DNA of 64,000 bases, taken from contig NZ_JAGTAS010000050.1 in NCBI RefSeq assembly GCF_025685425.1, positions 1-64,000 of the forward strand, in the 5' to 3' direction. The notes under the pieces were generated by a model, which saw only the letters and a list, made by a program, of their open reading frames with translations, had not been told where the DNA came from and did no database searches. Within the stretch, counting starts at the first letter, position 1. The number at the start of each line of letters is the position of its first letter. Source of the DNA: Terriglobus albidus (GTDB lineage Bacteria > Acidobacteriota > Terriglobia > Terriglobales > Acidobacteriaceae). The position numbers were made by a program, and so were the translations under genes. This document shows positions 10,413-18,050 of this stretch, one piece after another.

Positions 10413-11240
10413 TTAGGTTCCATTCAGGATTCGGTCTACCACGCGTGCTCCCTGTAGGGCTGCTTTGACATCGTGGGCACGAATCACATGCGCGCCGGTA
10501 AGAAGTGCAGCCGTATGCATTGCCACTGTCGCGAACTCCCGGTCTCGTACTTCGCCACCAAGAAATCCTTTTCGTGACGCGCCGACCATAATCGGCAGCC
10601 CAAGCTCTTTTAGTTGGTCCAGTCCTGCCATCAATGTAAAGTTCTCTTCTCCACGTTTTCCGAAACCGAAGCCGGGATCGACGATCAAGTGCTCGCGCCT
10701 AATACCGCTCTCGTAGATACGCTGCCGTAGCTCGCGGACGACGGTTGGCACTATCTCGGTCATCGGCGGCAGCGTTGCCCATTCTGACGGTTTGCCGCGG
10801 GTGTGCATGAGGACGACGCCGCAGCCCAGCGCACGGCAGGTCGATGACATCTCCGGATCCCACAGCAGGCCGGAGACATCATTCACAATCTCCGCTCCGG
10901 CTTCGATGGCCAATCGTGCGGTGGAAGCGCGATAGGTATCCACGCTTACAATTGCTCCGGCCTTCGTCAGCGCCTCGATTACGGAAAGAACACGGCTCTG
11001 TTCTTCTTGACCGCTGACCTCACCCGCGCCTCCGGGCCGTGTTGATTCGCCGCCCACGTCAAGGATGTCCGCGCCCTCGTCCAGCAGCCGCTGGCCATGC
11101 GCTACCGGATCATAGTGACCTCCATCGCTGAAGGAGTCAGGTGTGGCGTTGACGATGCCCATGACCAGCGTGCGCTCACCGAGTGATAGCCGGCGCGAGC
11201 GCAGTTGCCAGGGAAAACGATCTCTTCGTGCAAAGCCCAT
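10413..11240 (-). CDS. folP: Dihydropteroate synthase FolP
   Basis: This enzyme joins p-aminobenzoate to dihydropterin pyrophosphate in folate synthesis and is the sulfonamide target. It shows MGIVNATPDSFSDGG near residue 27, DVGGESTRPG, then VSVDTYR, NDVSG and DPGFGFGK in the expected TIM-barrel order. At 275 residues the 11240 start gives the usual family length. A reading frame open to 11432 would add 64 unlikely residues antisense to dacB. The start is only 24 bp from that of dacB, so each promoter must lie close to or within the other gene. Confidence 0.95.
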   Translation of the reverse strand: MGFARRDRFPWQLRSRRLSLGERTLVMGIVNATPDSFSDGGHYDPVAHGQRLLDEGADILDVGGESTRPGGAGEVSGQEEQSRVLSVIEALTKAGAIVSVDTYRASTARLAIEAGAEIVNDVSGLLWDPEMSSTCRALGCGVVLMHTRGKPSEWATLPPMTEIVPTVVRELRQRIYESGIRREHLIVDPGFGFGKRGEENFTLMAGLDQLKELGLPIMVGASRKGFLGGEVRDREFATVAMHTAALLTGAHVIRAHDVKAALQGARVVDRILNGT

Positions 11241-11264
11241 CGATGCCGATGCTACACTCCGCCC

Positions 11265-12869
11265 ATGCCATTGAACCGTCCGGTCCTCCACATCCGGCAG
11301 CTTTGTGTTGCTGTGACTCTGATTGCTGTCAGCCTGCCTGGATTTGCTGCCGGCAAAAAAGCATCGCGCAAACCATCGCTGGCGCAGCAGGTCACGGCCA
11401 TCCTTGCCGATCCTGCTGTCAGCCGCGCGCATTGGGGAGTCTATGTCTCCACCCTCGATGGCCAGCCGGTCTATGGACTGAATGACGGACAGTACTTCGT
11501 CCCCGCCTCGAATAACAAGGTCTTCACCACTGCCACGGCGATTGCATTACTTGGCCCGCAGAAGAGTTTCACGACACGCATTACCGCGGAAGGAATCTAT
11601 GCAACGCCCGCAGCGCTGGCCGGTAATCTGGTGCTGGTCGGTGGTGGTGATCCGAACCTCTCCGGTCGCAGCTTCCCGTATCTCTCTCCTTCACAGCGTC
11701 CGAAGCCGGCGCCGCCCGCGGCTAATCCCCTGCAGTACCTGACGCAGATGGCCGATCAGGTCGCGGCAAGCGGATTGAAGGTGATCAATGGCGATATTGT
11801 CGGTGATGACACGCTCTTTCCGTGGGACCCGTATCCGGAGGACTGGGCGATCGATGACACGGTCGGTGATGACGGGTCACCGGTCAGCGCGTTGACCATC
11901 AACGATAACCGCATCGATGTCACCATCACGCCGGCGACTGATCCAGGTAAGCCTGCGGCGGCAAGCTTTCTGCCTGCGGTGCCGTATTACTCGCTGGAAC
12001 TGCACATCACCACCGGAGCTCCGGGGTCAGCGACACGGATCGCCTCCGAGCGAGACCTCGGTTCCAGGACAGTGCGGCTGAGTGGAACCATTGCGTCTGA
12101 CGCAAAACCCTATATCGAGTCACTGGCGATTCACGATCCGGCGGAGTTCGCCGCGCTCGCTCTGAAGCATCTTCTCGAAGCTCGCGGTGTCGAAGTAACG
12201 GGCAAGGCTGTTGCGCGTCATCGCTTGCCGGTATCTCCTGCGCCGAAGAACTTTCTCACCGCTTCGCATGAGCCGCTGATGCTGGGTGCGCCAAAACCCG
12301 ATGCCATGCCCTCGGGCAAGATACTGGCAAGCCATACCTCAGTCCCTTTGATCGATGCACTGCTGTGGACCAACAAGATCTCGCAGAATCTGCATGCCGA
12401 ACTCTTCCTGCATCATCTCGGGGCGGCGTACGGCGAGGAAGGCTCCACGGTTGAGGGGGCGCGTGTGATCCGGAGCTTCGTGACCACGCGCGCGGGTGTC
12501 GATCCGGATGACTTCGTGCTCTTCGACGGCAGCGGCCTCTCCGGGCACGACCTGATTACGCCACGGGCGCTCGGCAAATTACTGAGCTACGCGGCTACAC
12601 AGCTGTGGTTCGCCGATTGGAAGAAGACGCTGCCGATCGGTGGTGAGGATGGCACTCTGGCTGCGCGTTTTCCGAATGCGCCGATGAAGGATCATCTCTA
12701 CGCCAAGACAGGAACCCTCTCGGAAGCGCGAGCACTATCGGGATACCTCGATACCGCCAGCGGCAAGACGCTGGTCTTTTCGGTGATGGTCAGCACGCAC
12801 TACCCGCGCACCAATGCCGACCGGGACGCGATGGATAAGATCGTCACGGCGATTGCTGCCGCAAATTAG
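11265..12869 (+). CDS. dacB: D-alanyl-D-alanine carboxypeptidase/endopeptidase (PBP4 type)
   Basis: This 534-residue secreted class C penicillin-binding protein (peptidase S13) has a signal peptide (LCVAVTLIAVSLPGFAAG) and the three catalytic motifs: SNNK at 82-85, SQN in ISQNLHAE, and KTG in YAKTGTLSEA near the C terminus. It trims peptidoglycan cross-links in the periplasm. The region between SxxK and SxN is about 270 residues, fitting the inserted domains of DacB. The start at 11265 is chosen because it leads directly into the signal peptide. Confidence 0.93.
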   Translation: MPLNRPVLHIRQLCVAVTLIAVSLPGFAAGKKASRKPSLAQQVTAILADPAVSRAHWGVYVSTLDGQPVYGLNDGQYFVPASNNKVFTTATAIALLGPQKSFTTRITAEGIYATPAALAGNLVLVGGGDPNLSGRSFPYLSPSQRPKPAPPAANPLQYLTQMADQVAASGLKVINGDIVGDDTLFPWDPYPEDWAIDDTVGDDGSPVSALTINDNRIDVTITPATDPGKPAAASFLPAVPYYSLELHITTGAPGSATRIASERDLGSRTVRLSGTIASDAKPYIESLAIHDPAEFAALALKHLLEARGVEVTGKAVARHRLPVSPAPKNFLTASHEPLMLGAPKPDAMPSGKILASHTSVPLIDALLWTNKISQNLHAELFLHHLGAAYGEEGSTVEGARVIRSFVTTRAGVDPDDFVLFDGSGLSGHDLITPRALGKLLSYAATQLWFADWKKTLPIGGEDGTLAARFPNAPMKDHLYAKTGTLSEARALSGYLDTASGKTLVFSVMVSTHYPRTNADRDAMDKIVTAIAAAN

Positions 12870-12892
12870 GAGTCGAACTTGTCGAGAAATGG

Positions 12893-13046
12893 GTGGGAGC
12901 AGCGGGCTTCAGCCCGCTGATAAAGACATGTAGAACATGGGCTTTTTAGCCTGGGTCGTTTTGATCCTCAAGCAAACTTTCCAGGGCTAAAAGCCGAGTT
13001 CTTCTGGATCGCATAGACCGTGGGGCTGAAAGCCCACGGCTCCCAC
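12893..13046. repeat. REP-like inverted repeat in a 306-bp gap
   Basis: The gap 12870-13175 has no gene. GTGGGAGC at 12893 and GCTCCCAC at 13039 close a set of palindromes: CGGGCTTCAGCCCG, GGGCTTTTTAGCC, GGGCTAAAAGCC and GGGGCTGAAAGCCC. The GGCTTCAGCC core links it to the element near 2935. Confidence 0.7.
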
Positions 13047-13175
13047 AGGTTTCCGATTGGAGTTATGCGGTCTTCAGCCAATCCGCATACTTCATCCTTC
13101 CAGGATCGCGTCGCCGATGGGCACGAGGCTCTGGGCATTGTATAAACTCGAATTCTTACGGAGAAACGTCTGCCC

Positions 13176-14837
13176 ATGAAGCAAGCGCTCGCCCTCTCAC
13201 TCCTTGCCGGAACGCTGGCTGCCCAAACTGCAACCACCAAGCCATTGCCGCCCGCGGTCGAAGCTGCGGAAAATGCTGTCTCGGCTGACTCGATTCGTGC
13301 CTTCGATCAGTTCCTGTCGGATGACTTGCTAGAGGGCCGTTATCCCGGGCAGCGCGGCGGCGAGCTGGCTGCGAAGTTTATTGCGACACAGTTTGCCAGC
13401 TATGGTCTTCGTCCCGGCGGCGACAATGGCACCTACTTTCAGCAGGTTGATTTCACCAGTGTTAAGTCCGATCCGGCGAAGACGACCTTTACGCTTGTCC
13501 CAAAATCCGGTGCTCCGATGCCGCTGCGCTTTGCAGAGGACTTTGTTGTCTTCAACTCGAAGCTGGAGCCGGAGGCAGCCATCGATGCACCTATCGTCTG
13601 GGTGGGCTACGGTATCACCGCGCCTGAGTACAAGTGGGACGACTATAAGGGCGTAGACGTAAAGGGCAAGGTCATTCTCTGCATCGTCAACGATCCGCCT
13701 TCGGATGATCCGAAGTTCTTCGGCGGCAAGGGGATGACTTACTATGGCCGCTGGACCTACAAGTTCGAACACGCTGCGGAGATGGGCGCCATTGGAGCGC
13801 TGATCATTCATCGCACCGACCTGGCAAGCTACGGATGGGACGTCGTCCGCAACTCCAATACCTCTGAGAAGACTTTTCTGACGCAGGACAAAGATCCGAA
13901 GCTTGCGGCGGCGTCGTGGATTCAGCTCGATATCGCGAAGAAGCTTTTTGCGTCAGCCGGCACAACGCTGGACGCTGAGTTCGCTGCCGCGGCCAAGCCG
14001 GGCTTCCAGGCGCGTGAGCTGCCGGTCTCGTTGAAGGCGACGGTGGTGAGCTCTGTCCGCCACTTCCAGTCACCGAATGTAATCGGCATCTATCCCGGAG
14101 TGTTGCGCACGGCCCAGGACCAGGCGGTCGTCTACTCGGCGCATTACGACCATCTGGGTGTAAAGGCCGACGCGAAACCCGGTGAGGACGCAATCTTCAA
14201 CGGCGCCGCGGATAACGGCACGGGGACGGCTATGCTGCTGGAGATTGCGCGTGCTGTCACGTCATCCAAGGTGTTGCCACCGCACTCGGTGGTCTTCGCT
14301 GCGGTTACGGCCGAGGAGCAGGGTCTTCTGGGATCGCTGTATCTGGCCCAGCATCCACCGATCCCGCTTGGGCAGATCAACCTGAATCTGAATTTCGATG
14401 AGATTCTGCCCTTGGGCACTGGTTCGGAACTGCATGCCGGCGGTGTGCAGCGCACCAGCTTCTATCCCACGATGGAGGCGGTTGGAAAGAAGTTCGGCTA
14501 CAGCATCCCGGCTCCTCGTCCGGATGTGAGCGGAGGATACTACCGTTCCGATCACTTCTCTTTCGCGCATGCAGGTGTTCCGGCCTTTTCGCTTGGTCAG
14601 GGTGGAACGTATAAGGGACATGACAAGGACTGGGGACGGAAGCAGAGCGAGCTCTTCAATCAGAACGACTATCACAATGTGAGTGATAACTTCCGTCCTG
14701 AGTGGGACTTCAGCGGGTTGGCGAACTTGTGCCGGCTTGGGATTGAGCTGGGGTATGTATCGCTGACGCAGCCGCCGATTACGTGGAATCCGGGAGATGA
14801 GTTTGAGGCGGCGCGGAAGCAGAGCGTGGGGAAATGA
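13176..14837 (+). CDS. Secreted M28-family zinc aminopeptidase
   Basis: This 553-residue protein has a short signal peptide (ALALSLLAGTLAAQ). A protease-associated (PA) domain interrupts the region at about residues 115-290. The M28 metal motifs follow: SAHYDHLG, GAADNGTGTAMLLE, TAEEQGLLGS and a late His in NDYHNVSDN. It probably releases N-terminal amino acids outside the cytoplasm; specificity is unknown. The TGA stop is the first codon of an octamer microsatellite. Confidence 0.92.
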   Translation: MKQALALSLLAGTLAAQTATTKPLPPAVEAAENAVSADSIRAFDQFLSDDLLEGRYPGQRGGELAAKFIATQFASYGLRPGGDNGTYFQQVDFTSVKSDPAKTTFTLVPKSGAPMPLRFAEDFVVFNSKLEPEAAIDAPIVWVGYGITAPEYKWDDYKGVDVKGKVILCIVNDPPSDDPKFFGGKGMTYYGRWTYKFEHAAEMGAIGALIIHRTDLASYGWDVVRNSNTSEKTFLTQDKDPKLAAASWIQLDIAKKLFASAGTTLDAEFAAAAKPGFQARELPVSLKATVVSSVRHFQSPNVIGIYPGVLRTAQDQAVVYSAHYDHLGVKADAKPGEDAIFNGAADNGTGTAMLLEIARAVTSSKVLPPHSVVFAAVTAEEQGLLGSLYLAQHPPIPLGQINLNLNFDEILPLGTGSELHAGGVQRTSFYPTMEAVGKKFGYSIPAPRPDVSGGYYRSDHFSFAHAGVPAFSLGQGGTYKGHDKDWGRKQSELFNQNDYHNVSDNFRPEWDFSGLANLCRLGIELGYVSLTQPPITWNPGDEFEAARKQSVGK

Positions 14838-14871
14838 ATGATTGAAGAAATGAATGATTGAATGAGGTTTG
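14835..14871 (+). repeat. Octamer microsatellite on the M28 stop codon
   Basis: The stretch is built from TGAATGAT/TGAAGAAA-type octamers and begins with the TGA stop of the peptidase. TGA recurs at 4-base steps, so all three frames are closed within 11 bases. A near copy (2 differences in 37 bases) lies in the same orientation at 16301-16337, on the far side of pheS. Confidence 0.85.
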
Positions 14872-14897
14872 CTGGTTACTGGCTTCGGAGAAGGTGG

Positions 14898-15095
14898 TAG
14901 AGAAGCGGATTTCTCCGCTTCCCTTCACCTCAGCCAGCGAAGCTGGCCAGGGACCCCGGTCGCTGCGAAATGACAAACAAAGGCGGTTCGAGCTAAGCGC
15001 TCGAATGTCCCACCCATCGCGATGCGATGGATGGGGCACCCTGTGTGGTGGAGGGTCGAAAAGCAGGTCCTTCGCTATGCTCAGGATGACAAGCA
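14898..15095. repeat. Mosaic of short palindromes, copy 3
   Basis: The 345-bp gap 14838-15182 has no gene. It holds AGAAGCGGATTTCTCCGCTT, TTCGAGCTAAGCGCTCGAA and CCCATCGCGATGCGATGG stem-loops, a GGGGCACC tail and a GGTCCTTCG...CTCAGGATGACAA segment that recurs near 60053. Confidence 0.7.
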
Positions 15096-15114
15096 AAAGC
15101 GATTGATGGAAGAA

Positions 15115-15140
15115 GAAAGGCCCGGATTCCCGGGCCTTTC
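15115..15140 (-). terminator. Terminator of pheS
   Basis: GAAAGGCCCGGGAATCCG on the minus strand pairs with CGGGCCTTTC; the stem of about 11 bp is followed by TTC-rich sequence. The octamer repeat 15144-15178 separates it from the pheS stop. Confidence 0.75.
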
Positions 15141-15143
15141 CAC

Positions 15144-15178
15144 GATTCAACTATTCAACAAATCAACCATTCAACCAG
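15144..15178 (-). repeat. Octamer microsatellite after pheS
   Basis: On the minus strand it reads as degenerate GGTTGAAT/AGTTGAAT octamers, starting 4 bases past the pheS TAG and ending before the terminator. It belongs to the same family as 36955-36998. Confidence 0.8.
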
Positions 15179-15182
15179 TTCG

Positions 15183-16262
15183 CTACGCGAACTGCTCCAG
15201 AAAACGCATGTCGCCGGAGTAGAACTGGCCGATGTCGCCTACCCCGTAGAGCATCATCGCGATACGTTCCACGCCCATGCCGAAGGCGAAGCCTGATAAC
15301 TTCTTCGGGTCGTAGTTGACGAAGCCGAAGACGGCGGGGTCGACCATCCCGCAGCCAAGCAGCTCGATCCAGCCGGAGTACTTGCACTTGCGGCAGCCCT
15401 TCTGGCCGCAGAATGGGCAACTGATCTGCACGTCAGCGCTGGGTTCGGTAAACGGGAAGAACGAGGGGAAGAAACGCGTCTTCACCTCTGAGCCGAAGAG
15501 CGCCTTCATGGCGTGGTCCAGTGTTCCCTTCAGATCGCTGAAGGTGATGTTGGTGTCGACGCAGAGACCCTCTACCTGATGGAAAACGGGCGAATGGGTG
15601 GCGTCGGCGGCATCGTTGCGGTGCACCTTGCCGGGGATCACGATGCGGAGGGGCGGCTGCTGCTTCTCCATGGTACGAATCTGCACCGGGGATGTATGGG
15701 TGCGCATGAGCAGCCGCTCGCGCAGCGGCTTGCCTTCCTGATCGGCGATTACGAGGGTGTCCTGGGTATCTCGAGCCGGGTGATTTGGAGGGAAGTTCAG
15801 GCTTTCGAAGTTGTAGAAGTCGGTTTCGACCTCCGGACCGGTGCCGACGGAGTAGCCCATTGCCTTGAAGACGCCGACGATCTGCTGCATTGTCTTGACC
15901 AACGGATGTTCTACACCGACGCGAGGGGAGATGCCTGGCAAAGAGATATCGAGGGAAGCTGTTTTTTTGTCACTGCCGACGGTTGAGCCGCCTTCAAGAG
16001 CTGCCTCGATCTCCTGTTTCAGCTGATTGAAGCGCATTCCCAGCGCCTTCTTTGCCTCGACGGGAGCGGTCTTCAGCCATGCATCGCTTACCAGCTTCAG
16101 CCGGCCCTGTTTGCGGCCCAGCCACTCGAGGCGGAAGTTCTCCACGGCTTCGGGAGAGGCAAGGGTGGCCGCCCCGCGGCGCACCTCGTCCAGCAGGCCG
16201 GTGAAGGCCTGGTCCAGCGCAGTTTCGCTGTAGTCGTTCAGTTGCGGAATCAAATCACTCAT
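15183..16262 (-). CDS. pheS: Phenylalanyl-tRNA synthetase alpha subunit
   Basis: This 359-residue class II synthetase alpha chain charges tRNA-Phe as an (alpha-beta)2 enzyme. It has the N-terminal coiled coil, the catalytic core with FPPNHPARDTQDTLV, RTHTSPVQIRTM and VFHQVEGLCVD, and motif 3 as GFAFGMGVERIAM. The partner pheT is not next to it, since the 3' side is an M28 gene and the 5' side a HAD-UbiA gene. Microsatellites lie on both sides. Confidence 0.97.
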   Translation of the reverse strand: MSDLIPQLNDYSETALDQAFTGLLDEVRRGAATLASPEAVENFRLEWLGRKQGRLKLVSDAWLKTAPVEAKKALGMRFNQLKQEIEAALEGGSTVGSDKKTASLDISLPGISPRVGVEHPLVKTMQQIVGVFKAMGYSVGTGPEVETDFYNFESLNFPPNHPARDTQDTLVIADQEGKPLRERLLMRTHTSPVQIRTMEKQQPPLRIVIPGKVHRNDAADATHSPVFHQVEGLCVDTNITFSDLKGTLDHAMKALFGSEVKTRFFPSFFPFTEPSADVQISCPFCGQKGCRKCKYSGWIELLGCGMVDPAVFGFVNYDPKKLSGFAFGMGVERIAMMLYGVGDIGQFYSGDMRFLEQFA

Positions 16263-16300
16263 ACGCCGTATATCAGGATAAATGGGCGGGCCTGGGCGAA

Positions 16301-16337
16301 TGAATGATTGAAGAATTGAATGATTGAATAAGGTTTG
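16301..16337 (+). repeat. Octamer microsatellite between ubiA-like gene and pheS
   Basis: This is a near copy of 14835-14871 in the same orientation, so the two form direct repeats around the pheS region, about 1.47 kb apart. Its orientation is opposite to the upstream gene (HAD-UbiA, minus strand), unlike most other copies. Confidence 0.85.
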
Positions 16338-16351
16338 TGGGAACCCGCCTG

Positions 16352-17866
16352 TTAGAGCGGAATGACTGCGGAGAGGACGACGATCAGCATGAGGCCGCCC
16401 AAGATCAGGCTGCGCCTGTCTTCCAGGGCGTAGACTACCGGATCTTCGTCCAGGTCACCGCGGGAGGCCACCATCCAGAGTCTGCTGATCCACAGGATGA
16501 TGATCGGAATCAGTAGCCACAGGCGGGTGAGGTGCGGATACAGGTTCTGCGCGGTGAGTGAGTTGAGATAGAGCGCCAGCACCACCACGGCCGCATATCC
16601 GCTGGCCGAGCCGAAGGTGCGCAACTGTTCCAGATCGCTAACCCGGTAGCCACGTCCGGCGGCATTGTCTTTTTCGCGGGCCCGCAGGTTCTCCAGCTCC
16701 GCAAACCGCTTGGCGAAGGCCAGGGAAAGGAAGAAAAAGATGCTGAAGGCGCCTAGCCAGGTGGTGACGGGAATCCCGGTCGATACCGAGCCGACGACGA
16801 TGCGCAGGGTGTAAAGCATGGACAGGATGATGACATCCACCAGCATCATGCGCTTCAGCCGGAAACTGTAGCTGAGTGTCATGGCGGCGTAGATGGCGAG
16901 CCACAGAAGGAACTTATGGGGCTGCGCCAACCAGGCGTGGCCCGGAACGGCGTGGAAGAGATACGGGAGCGCCACTCCCAGCAGCACGGAGATCGCCAGG
17001 AAACTGGCGACAATTCCGAAGCCGGCGCCTACGCTCAGATCGGCTGCCGCAAAAGGCCGTAGACGTTTGCGCGGATGCCTGCGGTCGACCTCTAAGTCCA
17101 ATAGATCGTTGATGATGTAGGTTGCCGAGGCGCAAAAACTGAAGCTCAGGAAGGCGACCGTAGCGCCGACGACTGTGTTCCAGCGGATCTGGTGCGCCAA
17201 CAACAGGGGCAGGTAGATCAGGACGTTCTTGGCCCACTGGTGGATACGGATGGCCTTGAGAAAGGCCTTCAGCGGCGGTTTCTTGTCGTCGAAGACCCGC
17301 ACCGGGACGGTACCGGAGCGCTTCATCGCGACTTTCAGGCGGCCGTGTGGATTGGCGACCATTGGCGTCTGGCACGCGGCCAGGAGCTTGGCGTCGGGCA
17401 GTGCGTTGCCGATGTAACAGAAGCCTTCAGGGAACATCTGCTGAAAGGCTGCGAGCTTATTTTTCCCGGCCAGATTAATCTTGCCATCGCTGGCCAAAAC
17501 ACCATCAAAGATACCCAAGTGGCCGGCCACACGGTCGGCGAGAGCCTTCTCGGCGGCGGTAGCGAGGTAGATCTTTCGTCCGTTGGCTTTCTCTTCGCGC
17601 AGGTACTGCAGCAGTGCGTGATTGTAGGGAAGGTGCGCAGCATCAAGCATCACGACTGAGGTGACATTCCGCTTGAAGGCGGCTTTGCCCTGGCGCAGCC
17701 AGCCGAAGGTTTTCAGAATGCTCGCGGGCGACTGCCGCAGCATGACCATCAGAGCGTCGTGCAGTGTATCGCTTTTTACGAGCGTTCCATCCAGATCGAC
17801 ACAAAGTGGTACGTCCACTCGCTGGGTTGGAGCGTCTATCGTTTGAAGTTCTACTGGCAAGATCAC
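16352..17866 (-). CDS. HAD phosphatase-UbiA prenyltransferase fusion
   Basis: This 504-residue protein has an N-terminal HAD domain (about 20-200; DLDGTLVKSD with Asp24 and Asp26) and a C-terminal UbiA domain with about eight membrane helices. The first UbiA Asp motif is NDLLDLEVDRRHPRKRLRP near 252-270, and the second region is near MLVDVIILSML. The nearest known relatives of the UbiA half are decaprenyl-phosphate phosphoribosyltransferases, so it may make a polyprenyl-phosphate sugar and dephosphorylate it. That is inference; a quinone or other lipid substrate is possible. It starts at a GTG. Confidence 0.85.
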   Translation of the reverse strand: MILPVELQTIDAPTQRVDVPLCVDLDGTLVKSDTLHDALMVMLRQSPASILKTFGWLRQGKAAFKRNVTSVVMLDAAHLPYNHALLQYLREEKANGRKIYLATAAEKALADRVAGHLGIFDGVLASDGKINLAGKNKLAAFQQMFPEGFCYIGNALPDAKLLAACQTPMVANPHGRLKVAMKRSGTVPVRVFDDKKPPLKAFLKAIRIHQWAKNVLIYLPLLLAHQIRWNTVVGATVAFLSFSFCASATYIINDLLDLEVDRRHPRKRLRPFAAADLSVGAGFGIVASFLAISVLLGVALPYLFHAVPGHAWLAQPHKFLLWLAIYAAMTLSYSFRLKRMMLVDVIILSMLYTLRIVVGSVSTGIPVTTWLGAFSIFFFLSLAFAKRFAELENLRAREKDNAAGRGYRVSDLEQLRTFGSASGYAAVVVLALYLNSLTAQNLYPHLTRLWLLIPIIILWISRLWMVASRGDLDEDPVVYALEDRRSLILGGLMLIVVLSAVIPL

Positions 17867-18050
17867 CGCCCTAGGCTATGGCTCGATTATAAATTCGCGT
17901 CGGATTTGAGAAACCTTCTGCGCGGGTTGTTCGTATTTTCAAGTACGCTTGCACTAGCCCTCAGGACAAATTTCGTATCTCTGTCCGGGGAGATTACCAC
18001 CCTAACGTTTCAACGACATTCACATCATCCGGAATAGATTTCAAAAGGTC

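Noticed and set aside
14835-16337. Microsatellites as a CRISPR array.
   Set aside because: The units are 7-8 bp with no spacers, and there are no cas genes.
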